The notes beneath the pieces are model-generated. The model was not told the DNA's origin, made no database searches, and saw only the letters and a list, made by a program, of their open reading frames with translations. The position numbers and the translations under genes were made by a program. Below, in pieces: positions 7,174-16,434 of a stretch of 64,000 nucleotides of DNA. Source of the DNA: Aliirhizobium smilacinae (GTDB taxonomy: Bacteria > Pseudomonadota > Alphaproteobacteria > Rhizobiales > Rhizobiaceae); the NCBI RefSeq assembly GCF_006335145.1, contig NZ_VDMN01000009.1:95669-159668 (forward strand), in the 5' to 3' direction. The first letter of the stretch is position 1; each line of letters starts with the position of its first letter.

Positions 7174-8289
7174 ATGGATCACAGCTCGCTTTATCTTAGG
7201 ATGTTGCCGCAAGGCCTACTGTTGCGGAGTTCGGTTCGGTCCGCAATCGCCTCGGTCTTTTTACTCACGGGGTATAAACCAGTCTTCAGCAACGAACATC
7301 ATATCTGGCAAGATAGAGCGACCGAATGGCATTTTGCAGGTTCACGCGCAGCACCTAAATCCGCAAGGCTGTCATCCAGATCCACGATACTGGCGGAAGC
7401 GCCCCAACCAATCCTTGTTTCTGCCCCGGTGATCAACTCTGAAAGCCTCGCAGCGCGGTTCGCCGGACCACCGCCCGGCTCGAGCCACCCTCTGCCTATT
7501 CCTGCCGACGGCCCAAAACCACCCGCATTGCATCGTCTGTCTCTCCCTATGGCGCCGAGCGACGACGAAGTTGCGAAACGCCAGCGTGCTGCCTATTCCT
7601 CGGTCGGCGTCTTCTCGCTCGGCGAAAAGCCGACTGAAACCGGACCCGAGGCGGATAGAGGGACCCAACAACCATCTCATATCGTGGCGCCGCGAAGCGA
7701 TCTTCTTGATGGCGTACCGGAAGCTTACGCGGCACTCGCTGTCCGGATCGCGGCAGAAGAAGAGGTCGATCCGAACTGGGTGCTGGCCGTCATGCGTGCC
7801 GAGAACGCAGGCTTCGATCGGCAGCTGGCCAGCTTGGCCGGAGCCATCGGCCTAATGCAGGTCATGCCGCAGATAGGAACGGCGTTTGGTGCTACCGACC
7901 TGACCGACCCCGAACAGAATATTCGCGCCGGAACGCGCTTTTTGCACCTCCTGATCGGCAAATACCGCAATCCTGTCCTGATCGCATCGGCCTACAACGC
8001 CGGAGAGCCGCGCGTCGATGCCACCCATTCGCTGCCGTTGATCCAGGACACCGCCGACTATGTCACGCGGGTCGTCGGATACTACACGGGGATGCCAGCG
8101 GCTCTCCCGGCGGCTCAAGCGGGCACCTCGCGAGCTGCCCACAGGGGGCGGGCCGAGCGGGCAAAGTCTCCAATGCTTGTCTTCTCAGTCGCAGAACCGC
8201 CCGAGGCGCTCGGGCCAGCTCATCACGAGCATGATCCGATCGGTTCCGGCGGTCCGGTGAAGATCGTCAAGGAAGAGGAAGTCCAATGA
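7174..8289 (+). CDS. virB1: VirB1-like lytic transglycosylase
   Basis: 371 residues. VirB1 opens the peptidoglycan for assembly of the type IV secretion channel. The SLT (goose-lysozyme-like) domain occupies residues 185-305: catalytic Glu in VMRAENAGF, then GAIGLMQVMP, the AYNAGE block and the TADYVTRVVGYY end. Residues 1-180 are low-complexity, Pro/Ser rich, with a hydrophobic N-terminal segment that may serve for export. The last 65 residues are Ala/Pro rich. It overlaps virB2 by four bases (ATGA) and is the first gene of the operon running to 21531. The ribosome site is weak, so the exact start is uncertain. Confidence 0.9.
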   Translation: MDHSSLYLRMLPQGLLLRSSVRSAIASVFLLTGYKPVFSNEHHIWQDRATEWHFAGSRAAPKSARLSSRSTILAEAPQPILVSAPVINSESLAARFAGPPPGSSHPLPIPADGPKPPALHRLSLPMAPSDDEVAKRQRAAYSSVGVFSLGEKPTETGPEADRGTQQPSHIVAPRSDLLDGVPEAYAALAVRIAAEEEVDPNWVLAVMRAENAGFDRQLASLAGAIGLMQVMPQIGTAFGATDLTDPEQNIRAGTRFLHLLIGKYRNPVLIASAYNAGEPRVDATHSLPLIQDTADYVTRVVGYYTGMPAALPAAQAGTSRAAHRGRAERAKSPMLVFSVAEPPEALGPAHHEHDPIGSGGPVKIVKEEEVQ

Positions 8290-8657
8290 GAAATTCCGCA
8301 CTCACAGTTGAGGTCGCCATCTTTTACGTAAGGGCCGCCTGGTATTGGATCACAAAGCATAAAGCCATTGGCAACATGGCATGCGTGGTTGCAGCAAGTA
8401 TGATCCTTGTGCTGGTCCAATACGAGCCGGCCGCTGCCCAGAACCTGGACGCTCTTCAGAATGCTGCCGACAGGCTTGTTCAATTCTTCACCGGACCCTT
8501 CGGCCGCTCAGTCGGTGCGATCGCGTTCATCGGCATGTTCCTGGCCGCAGCCTTCGGCTATTGGTCATGGGGGGCGCTGTTGCGGGTTGGTGGAAGCCTT
8601 GCGGGCATGTTCGCGGCCGCGGAGCTCGTCGACTTTCTCGCCGGCACTGGGGCCTGA
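8286..8657 (+). CDS. virB2: VirB2-type major pilin subunit
   Basis: 123 residues. A long N-terminal region ends in a signal with cleavage expected after AAAQ-like sequence (EPAAAQNLDAL). The mature 72-residue chain has two hydrophobic helices around AIAFIGMFLAAAFGYWSWGALL and VGGSLAGMFAAAELVDFL, the standard TrbC/VirB2 pilin architecture. It polymerises into the T-pilus. It overlaps virB1 by four bases and is followed immediately by virB3. The leader (about 50 residues) is at the long end for the family. Confidence 0.88.
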   Translation: MRNSALTVEVAIFYVRAAWYWITKHKAIGNMACVVAASMILVLVQYEPAAAQNLDALQNAADRLVQFFTGPFGRSVGAIAFIGMFLAAAFGYWSWGALLRVGGSLAGMFAAAELVDFLAGTGA

Positions 8658-8659
8658 TC

Positions 8660-8986
8660 TTGGCCGGCGGCGGCACGACGATCGATGGGGGCGATGAGAC
8701 CATCGAATCCTATCCCGTCATTCTTGCCCTGACACGTCCACCAACGGTCATGGGCGTTCCATACACCTATTTCCTCGCCGAATGCTTCGTGTCGCTGATG
8801 GTGTTCATGATCCTTGGCTCGATCCTCTGGTTTCCGGTCATGTTCATCGTCCTCCACGGTATTCTCTACGTGCTGACCGTCAAGCTCGATCTCTGGTTTT
8901 TCGACATCGTCGGGCGGCTCAGCATGTGCGGCGTCAATCCCCTCGGCCGCCGGCTGGGCGGCGGTATCAGGACCTACGGAGTCTAA
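8660..8986 (+). CDS. virB3: VirB3 inner-membrane protein
   Basis: 108 residues from TTG 8660, two bases after the virB2 stop; no in-frame ATG exists before the conserved part. The family signature LALTRPPTVMGVPY is followed by a hydrophobic region of about 45 residues (FVSLMVFMILGSILW, FPVMFIVLHGILYVLTV) forming two membrane passes, and a short cytoplasmic end. VirB3 works with the VirB4 ATPase at the inner-membrane complex. The virB4 GTG/ATG follows directly after the stop. Confidence 0.9.
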   Translation: MAGGGTTIDGGDETIESYPVILALTRPPTVMGVPYTYFLAECFVSLMVFMILGSILWFPVMFIVLHGILYVLTVKLDLWFFDIVGRLSMCGVNPLGRRLGGGIRTYGV

Positions 8987-11509
8987 GTGATGAGCACGAT
9001 GGCACGTTCCTTGAAAGGAAGCCTGTCGAAAGGTTGGGAGATCTTCGCAGACAAGAGCGTCGCGACCCATGTCCCTTTTTATGTCCCAATCGAAAACGGC
9101 ATCATCCGGCTGAAGAACGATTGCCTGGTCTCGACCATCCAGCTGACCGGGTTCTCCTTCGAAACCGCCGACATCGAAACAATCAACATGCTGCAGCGCC
9201 AGCGCAACGCTGCCTTCCGTGCGATCTCCTCCATCGGCAATTTCGCACTCTACACGCATGTCATCAGGCGCAAGGTTGCGCCATCGCTGCCCTCGACCTT
9301 TGCCGATCCGTTCATGCAGCGTCTCGACCACGTCTATCAGTCGAGCATCTCCAGGAACGAGATGTTCGTCAACGATACCTATGTCTCGCTGGTCGTCCGG
9401 CCCTTGTTCAAAAAGGGGTCGACCCTGTCTCGCCTCATGGGCATCGGCGGCAATGTCGTTCGTAAGGAGCAGTTCCGGGCGATGCGGGAACGGCTGGTCG
9501 AGGCCACCCGGGCGCTGGAAAAGTCGCTTGCCGTCTACAGTCCTAAGGTTCTGCGCGACGTCCAGCGCATCGCGGCCGATCTTGGCCATGGTCGTGCGAT
9601 TTACAAGGCGATCGCCGACGATGCCGTTCTGGAGGAGGGCGCTCGAAAGATCTGGTTCTCCGAACAATGCGAGTTCTTTTACACCCTGCTGAATGGTGGC
9701 CGCGTGCGTCCGGTCCGTCTCGGCAATACACCGATCGATGAAATGCTGCCGGCGCGCCGCACCTCGATCGGCAACCGCCTCATTCATCTTGGGGGCGATA
9801 CGGCCGGCGACGACCGGTTTGCCGCCATGGTGTCGTTGAAGGAATACCCGCCCGAGACCGGGGCTGGCATGCTCGACTATATCCTCAAGCTGCCATTCGA
9901 AATGGTGTTGACCCAGTCGATGTCCTTTGTCGACGACATGTCCGCACGGGGCCGCATCGAGCGTCTCGATCGGCAAATGTCGAAAGCGGACGAGGGCGGA
10001 TCGAGTGTCCAGGCCAATCTCGATATCGCTCGGGACGAGCTTGCCCGTAAGCGTGTAGCGTTCGCCGAACATCATCTGACCGTCATGCCGATCGCCAAAT
10101 CCATCGCCCGGCTCGATGATGCGGTCGCCCTGATCGGCAATGAGCTGGGCGCGCTCGGCGCATCCTATGTCCGCGAGGACCTCAATACTGAGCCTGCCTA
10201 CTGGGCGCAACTTCCGGGCAATCAGGCCTATATCGCACGCCGCGCGATGATCTCAACCTTGAACTGTGCCGGATTAAGCAGCTTCCACGCTTATCCTTAT
10301 GGCAAGCCTGACGGCAATCATTGGGGACCGGCGATCACGATCTTCGAGACGACGTCCGGCACGCCGTTTTTCTTTAATTTCCATCAGGGCGATGTGGGGC
10401 ATGCGACCGTCTTCGGACCGACCGGTTCTGGCAAGACGGTGATCATGTCCTTCCTGATCCTTCAGGCTTATCGCGTCAGTCCGCGGCTGAAGACGATCGT
10501 CTTCGACAAAGACAGGGGCCTCGACATCATGGTCAGGGCCGCGGGCGGCACCTACATGGCGCTGGAGCCGGGAGAGCCCTCGGGCTGGAACCCGTTGCTT
10601 CTCGACGATACCGAGGAAAATCGCGTCTTTCTCTATGGCCTGCTCAGCTTCATGCTGAAGCCGACAAAGCAGGGAGAAAGCCTCTCGCCTCAGGAAGAGG
10701 CGATTATCCGCAATGCCATCAAGTCCGTCCTTAAGACCAAGGACAGGTCCTATCGGCGCCTTTCGTCCTTGCGTGCGCTTCTTGCCGGCAGCGAGCGCAC
10801 CGAGGGCAGTCTGATCGCCAGGCTCGACAAGTGGGTCGACAAGGGACCCTATGCCTGGCTCTTCGACAATGCCGACGACAGGCTCGACATTTCCCGTCCG
10901 ATGATCGGCTTCGACATGACCTCGATCCTCGACGATCCGACGGTTCGCACCGCCGCACTCCTCTACATGTTCCATCGCCTCGAAAGGATCTACGACGGCA
11001 AGGCGCCGATCATCAATCTGATGGACGAAGCCTGGAAGTTGCTCGACGACGACGAGTTCAAGCGCACCATGAAGGATTATTTCAAGACCATCCGAAAGCG
11101 GAATGGCCTGGTGATCTTCGGGACGCAGTCGGCCGACGACGTGGTCCAATCGAGTGTCAGCCGCACCATCATCGAACAGACCTCCACCAATATATTCTTC
11201 GCCAATCCTAAGGCCGACGAGAGCTCGTACATGGAGCACTTTGGCTTATCGAGAGCCGAATTCGACTGGGTCAAGAACGGCGATCCGAGCTCTCGTTTCA
11301 TGCTGATCAAGCAAGCGAAAAGCAGCGTGATCGCGCGTGTAGACATGTCCCATATGCCCGAATTCATCAAGGTCTTGTCAGGGCGGGAAGAGACCGTTCG
11401 CGAGGTGGAGATGCTCCGCGACGAATACGGTGAGGACCCGAAGGGCTGGCTGTCGAAATTCTGCGACTGGGAAGGGGACGCGTCCGATGACCACGCCACG
11501 ACTTCCTGA
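8987..11509 (+). CDS. virB4: VirB4 ATPase of the type IV secretion system
   Basis: 840 residues, the usual family length. VirB4 is the large AAA+-like ATPase that powers pilus biogenesis and substrate transfer at the inner membrane. The Walker A motif GPTGSGKT is at about 478-485, Walker B in INLMDEAWKLL at about 677, and the conserved TQSADDVVQSSVSRTIIEQT block follows. The N-terminal CagE/VirB4 domain spans residues 30-400. Start is GTG 8987 or ATG 8990, directly after virB3. Its 3' end overlaps the next gene by 23 bases. Confidence 0.97.
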   Translation: MMSTMARSLKGSLSKGWEIFADKSVATHVPFYVPIENGIIRLKNDCLVSTIQLTGFSFETADIETINMLQRQRNAAFRAISSIGNFALYTHVIRRKVAPSLPSTFADPFMQRLDHVYQSSISRNEMFVNDTYVSLVVRPLFKKGSTLSRLMGIGGNVVRKEQFRAMRERLVEATRALEKSLAVYSPKVLRDVQRIAADLGHGRAIYKAIADDAVLEEGARKIWFSEQCEFFYTLLNGGRVRPVRLGNTPIDEMLPARRTSIGNRLIHLGGDTAGDDRFAAMVSLKEYPPETGAGMLDYILKLPFEMVLTQSMSFVDDMSARGRIERLDRQMSKADEGGSSVQANLDIARDELARKRVAFAEHHLTVMPIAKSIARLDDAVALIGNELGALGASYVREDLNTEPAYWAQLPGNQAYIARRAMISTLNCAGLSSFHAYPYGKPDGNHWGPAITIFETTSGTPFFFNFHQGDVGHATVFGPTGSGKTVIMSFLILQAYRVSPRLKTIVFDKDRGLDIMVRAAGGTYMALEPGEPSGWNPLLLDDTEENRVFLYGLLSFMLKPTKQGESLSPQEEAIIRNAIKSVLKTKDRSYRRLSSLRALLAGSERTEGSLIARLDKWVDKGPYAWLFDNADDRLDISRPMIGFDMTSILDDPTVRTAALLYMFHRLERIYDGKAPIINLMDEAWKLLDDDEFKRTMKDYFKTIRKRNGLVIFGTQSADDVVQSSVSRTIIEQTSTNIFFANPKADESSYMEHFGLSRAEFDWVKNGDPSSRFMLIKQAKSSVIARVDMSHMPEFIKVLSGREETVREVEMLRDEYGEDPKGWLSKFCDWEGDASDDHATTS

Positions 11510-12692
11510 ACTGGCAACCGTCGGTGCGCTTGCGATTGCCACCATCATGGTGCCCTCGGTCGCGCGCGCGCAGGTCCCAGTAATCGATGATACCCGCCTG
11601 AAAAGCGACGAGGCGACCCGCGATAGTTACCAGCCCTACCAGGCTGACACGCAAAGCGTCAAAGGCGCTTCCGGTGGGACGACCGATAGCGTCGCTCCGG
11701 GACAGGGATCCGGGGCGCCGGCAGATTGTTCGGCGGCCGGAATGGCCGGGGAAACTGCGCCCGCTGGCCCATCGAAACGGACCCCAAGCCAGCAGGAAGT
11801 CGCCCGCATGGTCCGCGACGAAGCGATCCGGCAAGGTGTTGACCCCAATTTTGCTATGGCGATCGCCGAACAGGAATCGCGCTTCCGCCAATCGGCCCGT
11901 TCCGGGGTGGGCGCGACCGGCGTGATGCAGCTGATGCCGGGGACGGCAGCAGGGCTTGGTGTGAACCCCTACGATACGCAGGACAATATCCGCGGCGGGG
12001 TCAAGTACATCAAGCAGCTCCAGGGCATGTTCGGCGACCGTTACGACCTGATCGCCGCAGGCTACAATGCTGGCCCCTATCGGCAATCGCTTCAAAACGG
12101 CCAGATCCCGAAGATTGCCGAGACCCAGGACTACGTCAAAAAGGTCTCAGGGTATTACGAGCGCAACAAGGGCGAAAATGGAGACCGGACGCCGAATGGA
12201 ACTGCGACGACCGAGCCAGAAACCGTCAGCGATACCACGGGTTGCGGCGAGCAGCTGAAAAAGGCTGTCGACCGCAACACACAGGTGCAGGTCGAACGCG
12301 CGACCAACTGGAATGCTTTCGCCCAGAAATCGCTCGTAGCAAACCAGCAGTATCTGCAGCGCCTCCAGGCTGGCCTGCAATCGTCATCTGCCAGTCTACG
12401 GGGTTCGGGCGGCGGGAATTCGAGGGACAATGACGGCTCGCTGATCATGGCACAGATCCAGTGCCCGACGACGATCATCGATACCGGCAGCACACGCTGC
12501 TTTGCCGTCCCGGCGAACGCCACGACAGAGCAGATAGGGCGCTGGCTTGAGGACCTTCAGGATGCGGCGCGCGCCAATGGTGACACAGCGACCTTCTCGG
12601 CGATGCAGGATCCGGTGCTTGGATTGGTGACGGTCGTCGATGCCCGGCCAACGGAAAACTCACGAAACAGCAAAGGAGAGGCTTATGAATAG
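11487..12692 (+). CDS. Second lytic transglycosylase in the virB operon
   Basis: 401 residues from ATG 11487, inside the end of virB4. A signal peptide ends at VARAQ (about residue 30). A complete SLT domain follows at about 115-245: catalytic Glu in AIAEQESRF, then GATGVMQLMPGTAAGLG, GGVKYIKQL, AAGYNAGP and the ETQDYVKKV end. The remaining 150 residues are unlike VirB1 and carry a few cysteines (GCGEQL, QCPTT, RCFAV). It is therefore a periplasmic peptidoglycan hydrolase in addition to VirB1. The end overlaps the virB5 start by eight bases. Two transglycosylases in one virB operon is unusual. Confidence 0.9.
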   Translation: MTTPRLPELATVGALAIATIMVPSVARAQVPVIDDTRLKSDEATRDSYQPYQADTQSVKGASGGTTDSVAPGQGSGAPADCSAAGMAGETAPAGPSKRTPSQQEVARMVRDEAIRQGVDPNFAMAIAEQESRFRQSARSGVGATGVMQLMPGTAAGLGVNPYDTQDNIRGGVKYIKQLQGMFGDRYDLIAAGYNAGPYRQSLQNGQIPKIAETQDYVKKVSGYYERNKGENGDRTPNGTATTEPETVSDTTGCGEQLKKAVDRNTQVQVERATNWNAFAQKSLVANQQYLQRLQAGLQSSSASLRGSGGGNSRDNDGSLIMAQIQCPTTIIDTGSTRCFAVPANATTEQIGRWLEDLQDAARANGDTATFSAMQDPVLGLVTVVDARPTENSRNSKGEAYE

Positions 12693-13479
12693 GATTGTTC
12701 TTGCCATTGGGCTCGGTCTAGCCGCCACGCCACACGCCTTCGCACAGGTTCCGGTCAAGGACTCGGCCAATATCGCCGCAGCGCAAGAAATCGAGCGGCT
12801 GTCAAAACAGATCCAGCAGGATACGTCGGTCGTCAAGGATAACGTGACGAAGACGCTGCAGGCTATCGTCGGTGATCGCACACAGGATGCCAGCCAGTTT
12901 GCCAAGCTTGCCACCGGCAATGGCTTCAGCATGGGGCAGGCACCTGACTTCAACTCGATCCTGTCGAGCAACCAGGCTGTGTTCGGCGGTATCAGCGGCC
13001 AGTTCCAGAACACGGCCGCCAAACTGATCAACGGTCTCAACCTCGTGAGAATGGTCGTCGATACGGCCAAGGGCGGCGAACTGTCAGGTGCCAATCAGGC
13101 CTATTCTCAAGGGATAAATGCCTTGACGACCCTGACAGCGCTGACCGACGCGATGAACAGTGCGACGAAAGACCGCCAGAATTCCTTCATCCAGGCGACC
13201 GAGAAGATCGGCTCGGCGCAGGACCTGAAAGGCGCGCTGGAGCAGAACACTCAGATGGTGCTGCAGGGAAACCAGACCGCCAATGAGGCCGTTGGTTCTC
13301 TCAACAACCAAGTCATGCTGTTGAACCAGCAATACAAGGCGGCTCTCGCGACTTCTTCACAGAACCTGAAGACTTTCGCCACGCTACCAGAAAGCGTCAT
13401 CCGTGATGGCAGCTCATCCACCACCGAGACCGCGTCGGTGCGTGATCAACTGGAAGCCTTCGAGGAGCAGTCCCAATGA
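12685..13479 (+). CDS. virB5: VirB5-type minor pilin / type IV secretion family protein
   Basis: 264 residues from ATG 12685 with GGAGAG upstream. A signal peptide is cleaved near HAFAQVPV, followed by a mainly helical, Gln/Ala/Asn-rich periplasmic chain (ERLSKQIQQDTSVVKDN, ANEAVGSLNNQVMLLNQQY) typical of VirB5/TrbJ proteins. VirB5 sits at the pilus tip and assists adhesion and assembly. Its position between VirB4 and VirB6 supports the call. Overlap with the following lipoprotein gene is four bases. Confidence 0.85.
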   Translation: MNRIVLAIGLGLAATPHAFAQVPVKDSANIAAAQEIERLSKQIQQDTSVVKDNVTKTLQAIVGDRTQDASQFAKLATGNGFSMGQAPDFNSILSSNQAVFGGISGQFQNTAAKLINGLNLVRMVVDTAKGGELSGANQAYSQGINALTTLTALTDAMNSATKDRQNSFIQATEKIGSAQDLKGALEQNTQMVLQGNQTANEAVGSLNNQVMLLNQQYKAALATSSQNLKTFATLPESVIRDGSSSTTETASVRDQLEAFEEQSQ

Positions 13480-13682
13480 GGGTTTTGGTGGTGATCGTGG
13501 GTCTTTCCCTGGCTCTCGGCGGTTGTGCCGGGAAATACGAGCATCTGGCGAAATGCTCGGCCGACGACAGCCCGGTGCCCGCGCTTGGCTATGGGCCGGA
13601 GCAGCTTGAAGAGTCCGCGACAGCGTTCGATGCGGTGCTGCCGCGTGATTGCGGGACGATGCAACCCGCCAATCAGTTCTAG
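13476..13682 (+). CDS. VirB7-like or entry-exclusion lipoprotein, 68 aa
   Basis: 68 residues: a 16-residue hydrophobic signal with lipobox LGGC (Cys17), then a short mature part with two more cysteines (AKCSAD, RDCGTM). VirB7 is a small lipoprotein that stabilises VirB9 through a disulfide, but it is normally encoded after virB6; small lipoproteins between virB5 and virB6 are often entry-exclusion (Eex) proteins. Both remain possible. It overlaps virB5 by four bases (ATGA) and ends 40 bases before virB6. Confidence 0.75.
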   Translation: MRVLVVIVGLSLALGGCAGKYEHLAKCSADDSPVPALGYGPEQLEESATAFDAVLPRDCGTMQPANQF

Positions 13683-13722
13683 CCGGCAATTCCAGCCCGC
13701 CAACAGGGTTTTAGGGGACGAA

Positions 13723-14793
13723 ATGGATCCGGTCAGCTACGCGATTAATTTCTATGGCGATGCGCTCAGATATTTCGACAAGATCAATGAGGCTTCACTG
13801 GAGCGGGCATGGGGAATGTTTGCTGAGAACGGCGAACTTGTCAGCGCCATCCTAGCAATCTTTCTTGCGGTTTACTTCATGATGGCAGCCCTCGGCCAGA
13901 CCCGGATTTCAATGGCCGATATGGCGATCACGGGTTTTAAGGTCGCCCTTGCCTATGCTCTGATCATGTCCTGGGCGACGTTCTACGACAATATCGGCCA
14001 CTTCGTGCTCTCCTCACCGCAGGATCTCGGATCGGCGATTTCCTCGGCCATGGGCGGGCAGTCGGCAGGAGCCGATTTGGCTCAACAGGTCGCGTCAATG
14101 GCGCGAAAAGTCTACGACTTCGCCATGCAGCTGTTCAATTCTTATGAATCGGGTTGGCTGCCGAACGTGACCGGCGCCGTCGTGGTTTTCATTGTGCTGG
14201 TCTTCGGTCTCTTGCCGATGCTGCTGATTCTCACCGGTGTCACGCTGTTTGCCAAGATGATCACCGCCGTCATGCTCGCAATCGGACCGATCGCGATCCT
14301 CTGCTACTTCTTCGGCATCACCCGCTTCGTCTTCGATGCTTGGGTAAAGGGCGTTGCCTTCGGCATGTTTATGCTGCTCTTCACCTACATCATGGCGGGG
14401 CTCTCGTTCGGGTTCCTTATCGGCATGATGGAGACGGTCAATGATGACATGGCGACAAGCGAGAACGCGCTGGCGATCGTTGTTGCCATGGTGCTTTACC
14501 TGGCACTGATTGCTTACTTCATTTTCCAAGTCCCGGATTTCGCAAAGGCCTTCGCTTACGGAGCAGCCACGGACGGCGCTCCGGGCGGGGGTTATGTCGA
14601 TACCATTTACGGCTCGGCGCGCCGAGCGCTTTCCTCAAGCAGTTCGCGCAGCGGACAAGCCGCCGCCGTCGCCCTTGGCATGTTGGCCGGGCCGAAAGGC
14701 GCGCTGGTGGCCGGCGCCCTTGCCGGTCGAGGTATGGCCACCTCGGGCGCACTAGGCCGGATGCTGACTTTGCGACGTCGCAGTGGTGGGTGA
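13723..14793 (+). CDS. virB6: VirB6 polytopic inner-membrane protein
   Basis: 356 residues from ATG 13723; the longer in-frame reading would swallow the lipoprotein gene. At least five hydrophobic spans are visible (AILAIFLAVYFMMAAL, KVALAYALIMSW, GAVVVFIVLVFGLLPMLLIL, FAKMITAVMLAIGPIAILCY, FGMFMLLFTYIMAGLSFGFL, ALAIVVAMVLYLALIAYFIF), the TrbL/VirB6 plan. The last 70 residues are Gly/Ala/Ser/Arg rich and cytoplasmic. VirB6 forms part of the inner-membrane channel. Confidence 0.92.
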   Translation: MDPVSYAINFYGDALRYFDKINEASLERAWGMFAENGELVSAILAIFLAVYFMMAALGQTRISMADMAITGFKVALAYALIMSWATFYDNIGHFVLSSPQDLGSAISSAMGGQSAGADLAQQVASMARKVYDFAMQLFNSYESGWLPNVTGAVVVFIVLVFGLLPMLLILTGVTLFAKMITAVMLAIGPIAILCYFFGITRFVFDAWVKGVAFGMFMLLFTYIMAGLSFGFLIGMMETVNDDMATSENALAIVVAMVLYLALIAYFIFQVPDFAKAFAYGAATDGAPGGGYVDTIYGSARRALSSSSSRSGQAAAVALGMLAGPKGALVAGALAGRGMATSGALGRMLTLRRRSGG

Positions 14794-14860
14794 GGGAAAG
14801 GCTCTAACTGCGGGACGACGACGGAGAACTTTTTCATAACACGCATTTCGGGGATCGATT

Positions 14861-15595
14861 TTGACACTCATTACGAAACAGGTGCGAACCGAGCCGACCG
14901 ATAAGGTTGCCGGCCAAGAAGACATTTACGATCAACATCATTCCTGGGGTGAGAAGAACAGGTCGCTGCGGACATTGATCGGTATGATCCTGCTGGTCTT
15001 TGCGGTCGCCGGCTGGGCCATCGCCGGCATCTTGTCTTTCTCGGTCGCGCAGCTATTCCCGCTTGTGCGCACCGAGGTCGTGCCGCTGATCGTCGATAAG
15101 AATACCGGCTACATGGAAACCGTCACGACGCTCGAAAAGGATCGCTCGGGCGTCTCGGAACTTCCAGCGGTGCAGGCGTCCTTTGTCGGAAACTACGTCG
15201 TCCGCCGCGAGACATACGACCCTCGCTACCTCTCCGACAATTTCGACATGATCGCGCTCTGGTCGGAGCCGAATTCCTTGGCCTTCAAAGATTACGAAGA
15301 TTGGATGAACCCCAGCAACCCCCGGGGGCCGGTCAAGACCATGGGCGCGACTGGCGACATTCATCCGGAGATCCTGTCGGTCAATCCGCTCAACGCCTCG
15401 ACCATGGCCGTGCGTTTCGAAACGCGGGAGCGGCGCCGCGGCGGGGACGTCGTCAATCGCTGGTCGGCGACCGTGCGGTTTCGGCAGATCAATCTCCCTG
15501 CAAGCAATCGCGTCCGTCTTTACAATCCTCTCGGCTTTGTCGTGACGGAATACGCCAAGGTTCCGGAAAACATGCCGTCGGGGCTCGTGCCATGA
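14861..15595 (+). CDS. virB8: VirB8 inner-membrane assembly protein
   Basis: 244 residues from TTG 14861 (GGGAT upstream). A short cytoplasmic N-terminus, one membrane span at about 43-65 (GMILLVFAVAGWAIAGIL), then the periplasmic NTF2-like VirB8 domain with the TVTTLEKDRSG, NYVVRRETYDPRYLSDNF and RWSATVRFRQ blocks. VirB8 is a nucleation factor linking the inner-membrane and core complexes. The stop overlaps the virB9 ATG by four bases. Confidence 0.94.
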   Translation: MTLITKQVRTEPTDKVAGQEDIYDQHHSWGEKNRSLRTLIGMILLVFAVAGWAIAGILSFSVAQLFPLVRTEVVPLIVDKNTGYMETVTTLEKDRSGVSELPAVQASFVGNYVVRRETYDPRYLSDNFDMIALWSEPNSLAFKDYEDWMNPSNPRGPVKTMGATGDIHPEILSVNPLNASTMAVRFETRERRRGGDVVNRWSATVRFRQINLPASNRVRLYNPLGFVVTEYAKVPENMPSGLVP

Positions 15596-16425
15596 AGCGA
15601 TGGATCATCGCACTCTTTGTCCTGTCGGTCCTTGAGCCGACAATCGCGAACGCTGAATTGTTGGCGCGACCAGGCAGGCTCGACCCGCGGATCCGCTCGC
15701 TGCCCTATTCCGCCGAGCAGGTCTTCCAAGTGACCGGCACCTACGGTCTGGTGACCACCATCCTGTTTGGCGCAGATGAGGACATCACACAGGTCGTCGC
15801 CGGCGACACCGTGTCCTGGCAGATCCTCACCTCTGCCGACAGGCGATCGTTGACCCTGAAGCCGATGGAGAAGGATGCTGCTACCAACCTTTCCGTGGTG
15901 ACGACAAAGCGAACCTATTCCTTCGATCTGCGGGTCAATGACAGCAAAGCGATGCAGAACCAGACCTTTAAGCTGAGGTTCACCTATCCAGAAGATGCCG
16001 GTCTCAAAGGTACGGCCGAGCTCTGGAAGCAGGCGCAGGATGCGCAGCGCAATCCGAACATCAAGAACATCCGCCGCGACAAGGTCAACTATGACTATGG
16101 CTTCAAGGGCAACGATGCGGCCAAGCCCGTCTGGGTCTTCGATGACGGGCTGAAGACATTCATGAAGTTCAGTGGCGATATTCCGGCAATTTTCATCGTC
16201 GATGCGAAGCGCAGGGAAAGCCTCGTGAACCATCGGCGCGAAGCCGACTACATCGTTATCGACAAGGTCTCGCGCCAGTGGTCGCTGCGCTATGGCACGG
16301 AAGAAGAGACATGCCTCTTCAATCTGCGGACCGTGCCAGTGGACATCCCCGCACCGATTGAAGGTGCCGTTGCCCCGAAGCGCATGGGCGGCGTAACCGG
16401 CCCGCAACACTCACAATCACGATAG
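15592..16425 (+). CDS. virB9: VirB9 outer-membrane core complex protein
   Basis: 277 residues from ATG 15592 with a signal peptide ending near ANAEL. Conserved features: N-terminal beta domain (YSAEQVFQVTGTYGLVTTI, FGADEDITQVVAGD) and the C-terminal domain VFDDGLKTFMKFSGDIPAIF found in VirB9/CagX/TrbG. VirB9 forms the outer ring with VirB7 and VirB10. There is one cysteine in the mature part near the C-terminus (EETCLF), which could pair with a small lipoprotein. Followed nine bases later by virB10. Confidence 0.95.
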   Translation: MKRWIIALFVLSVLEPTIANAELLARPGRLDPRIRSLPYSAEQVFQVTGTYGLVTTILFGADEDITQVVAGDTVSWQILTSADRRSLTLKPMEKDAATNLSVVTTKRTYSFDLRVNDSKAMQNQTFKLRFTYPEDAGLKGTAELWKQAQDAQRNPNIKNIRRDKVNYDYGFKGNDAAKPVWVFDDGLKTFMKFSGDIPAIFIVDAKRRESLVNHRREADYIVIDKVSRQWSLRYGTEEETCLFNLRTVPVDIPAPIEGAVAPKRMGGVTGPQHSQSR

Positions 16426-16434
16426 GAGGGCACA

